Assembly: GCA_013398275.1 (NCBI GenBank)
Contig: VZSE01008797.1
Coordinates: 62,251 to 126,250, forward strand
Length of the DNA: 64,000 bases
Source: Promerops cafer
Taxonomy: Eukaryota; Chordata; Aves; Passeriformes; Nectariniidae
Reading direction: 5' to 3'
The translations under genes were made by a program, and so were the position numbers. A model generated the notes under the pieces. It was not told where the DNA came from, searched no databases, and saw nothing but the letters and a program-made list of their open reading frames with translations. Positions 62,991 through 64,000 of this stretch are shown here, one piece after another. Within the stretch, counting starts at the first letter, position 1. Every line of letters starts with the position of its first letter.

Positions 62991-63401
62991 TCCCTGCCCC
63001 CTGTTCAAGTGGGGTTCAAGTCCAGCAGAAAGCAGTGCTGCTGCTTTGGGACCTGTGAGGAGCCTGGGCAGGAATACACTTGGTGTTGGGATGTATCAGA
63101 AGAGGGTGGCTTTGGGGCTTTCCCAGGAATGGCTTTGCTGCCACCAGCAGTGCTGGGTGTTCAACAGGGGACAGATTCACTCTTGGCAAGCTTGAAACCA
63201 TTTCAGATGGCTTCTGTCCCTGCTCCACTGCAGCACGGAACAAAATCAGCGTTGGAGAAGATGTCGTACTTAGACATCACCGTTCTGACAGGTCGATTTC
63301 CAGGATATTTATTAACACAGCTTGGAATGTCACAGAACAGTTTGTCAGATAAACTAACCAGCTGAAGTGTCTTACATGAGACTTCCTTGGTTTGGTTGAG
63401 G

Positions 63402-64000
63402 TGTGGTGCTGGCTGGTAAGATTCCCAGCTAGCTCTGCCCCCCGGCTCGTGCCAAGTGCCGCTCGGATTCTGCCAGCGGTCTCGGTGCAGAGCAGGGCTG
63501 TTCTCCTACGGCTGCAGGTGGGGTGGTGTCGAGGTGCTGAAGCAAGAATTCAGAGAAGGCTCTTTCTCGTTTGGTTTCTCAGCTTTACTCTTCCAAACGG
63601 GGGGGAATGAGAAAAAGAGGTTGAAACAAACTCTGCAGCCACTTTTAAACCGGGGGGAAAGTTGCAATTCTTTACCAATCAGGTCACAGTGGGGAGGGGA
63701 GGGAGGAGGGACCCACGATCCAACACCCCATAGGAAGGGCATGGGGAGAGGAAAGGGTCACGTGGGCCAACGGGACATCGAGGCACAGGGAATTCTCTAG
63801 AACCAGGGTAGGAATCAGGGGGGATTGACATCACATAAATAAGGTAACAGGCATGTCTAGGGAGTGACTGACAGCAGGACTAGGGAGGGGAGAACCAGGG
63901 GTGAAACCAAACCATCAGGGGGTAACAGGAACAAACCAGGGGGAGAAAAACCCACCACCACAGAGGTGCTTTGAACTCTTCATGCAGTCTTTCAGCAATT
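63402..64000 (-). mobile_element. Endogenous retrovirus LTR, truncated by the window edge
   Basis: Read on the minus strand, the block shows a long U3 with CACGTGACC near 63,760 and CCAAT-like ATTGG near 63,680. A TATA-like GGTTTAAAAGTGG lies near 63,650 and a signal AGAGTAAAGCTGAG near 63,585. The U5 ends in CCAGCCAGCACCACA at 63,402. The architecture and the TG/CA end fit a retroviral LTR of at least 600 bases. Its other end, and any internal genes to the right, lie outside the window, so I cannot tell a solo LTR from the 3' LTR of a provirus on the minus strand. Confidence 0.7.

Larger units (their letters stand above)
45948..64000 (+). other. SIL1: SIL1 intron 3 (presumed, runs off the window)
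   Basis: I searched for the next conserved SIL1 segment (the V.L.LQTG.REA.L region in human) in all frames by eye and did not find it. The remaining 18 kb is therefore best read as intron 3, which is also long in mammals. It contains CR1 pieces, a 50-base minisatellite, a CA-rich stretch near 46,570 and the start of an LTR at the right edge. Short exons can be missed by eye. Confidence 0.6.

Noticed and set aside
1..64000. A novel defence, CRISPR or mobile gene system
   Set aside because: This is vertebrate intronic and intergenic DNA with one recognised gene; no array, operon or unusual gene set was seen.

Overview
This window is vertebrate nuclear DNA, almost certainly from a bird and probably a songbird. 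At least ten fragments of CR1 retrotransposons are present, several with the typical avian 3' end (a dinucleotide-rich tail reading like 'ttccaacccaaaccattc'). Three long terminal repeats of endogenous retroviruses are present, and CpG islands mark likely gene starts. There are no bacterial operons, CRISPR arrays or phage genes. Nearly all long open frames are chance frames in introns, repeats or GC-rich DNA.

The one protein-coding gene I can name is SIL1, the nucleotide exchange factor for the ER chaperone BiP. It runs on the plus strand and only its 5' end is here. A CpG island with tandem GC boxes and an inverted CCAAT box (about 21,120-21,830) leads into a probable non-coding first exon ending at 21,497. 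A 22 kb intron follows. The first coding exon is 43,531-43,645 (signal peptide) and the second is 45,812-45,947 (start of the mature protein). Both have correct splice sites and matching phase. I found no third coding exon, so intron 3 very probably runs past the right edge.

Left of SIL1 lie two more CpG islands, at about 4,620-5,480 (broken by a 427-base gap of N) and 9,030-9,300. The second holds a good minus-strand first-exon candidate. In mammals the gene next to the SIL1 5' end is MATR3, with its non-coding partner SNHG4, transcribed away from SIL1. These islands would fit its promoters, but I see no MATR3 coding exon and this is inference from synteny only. A further small CpG-rich patch lies at 17,620-17,960.

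The rest is intergenic or intronic DNA: CR1 pieces on both strands, LTRs at about 9,590-10,135, 32,541-33,019 and 63,402-64,000 (all minus), short minisatellites, and a 164-base near-identical tandem copy separated by one N at 41,725 that looks like an assembly artefact. I did not find evidence of a new biological system.
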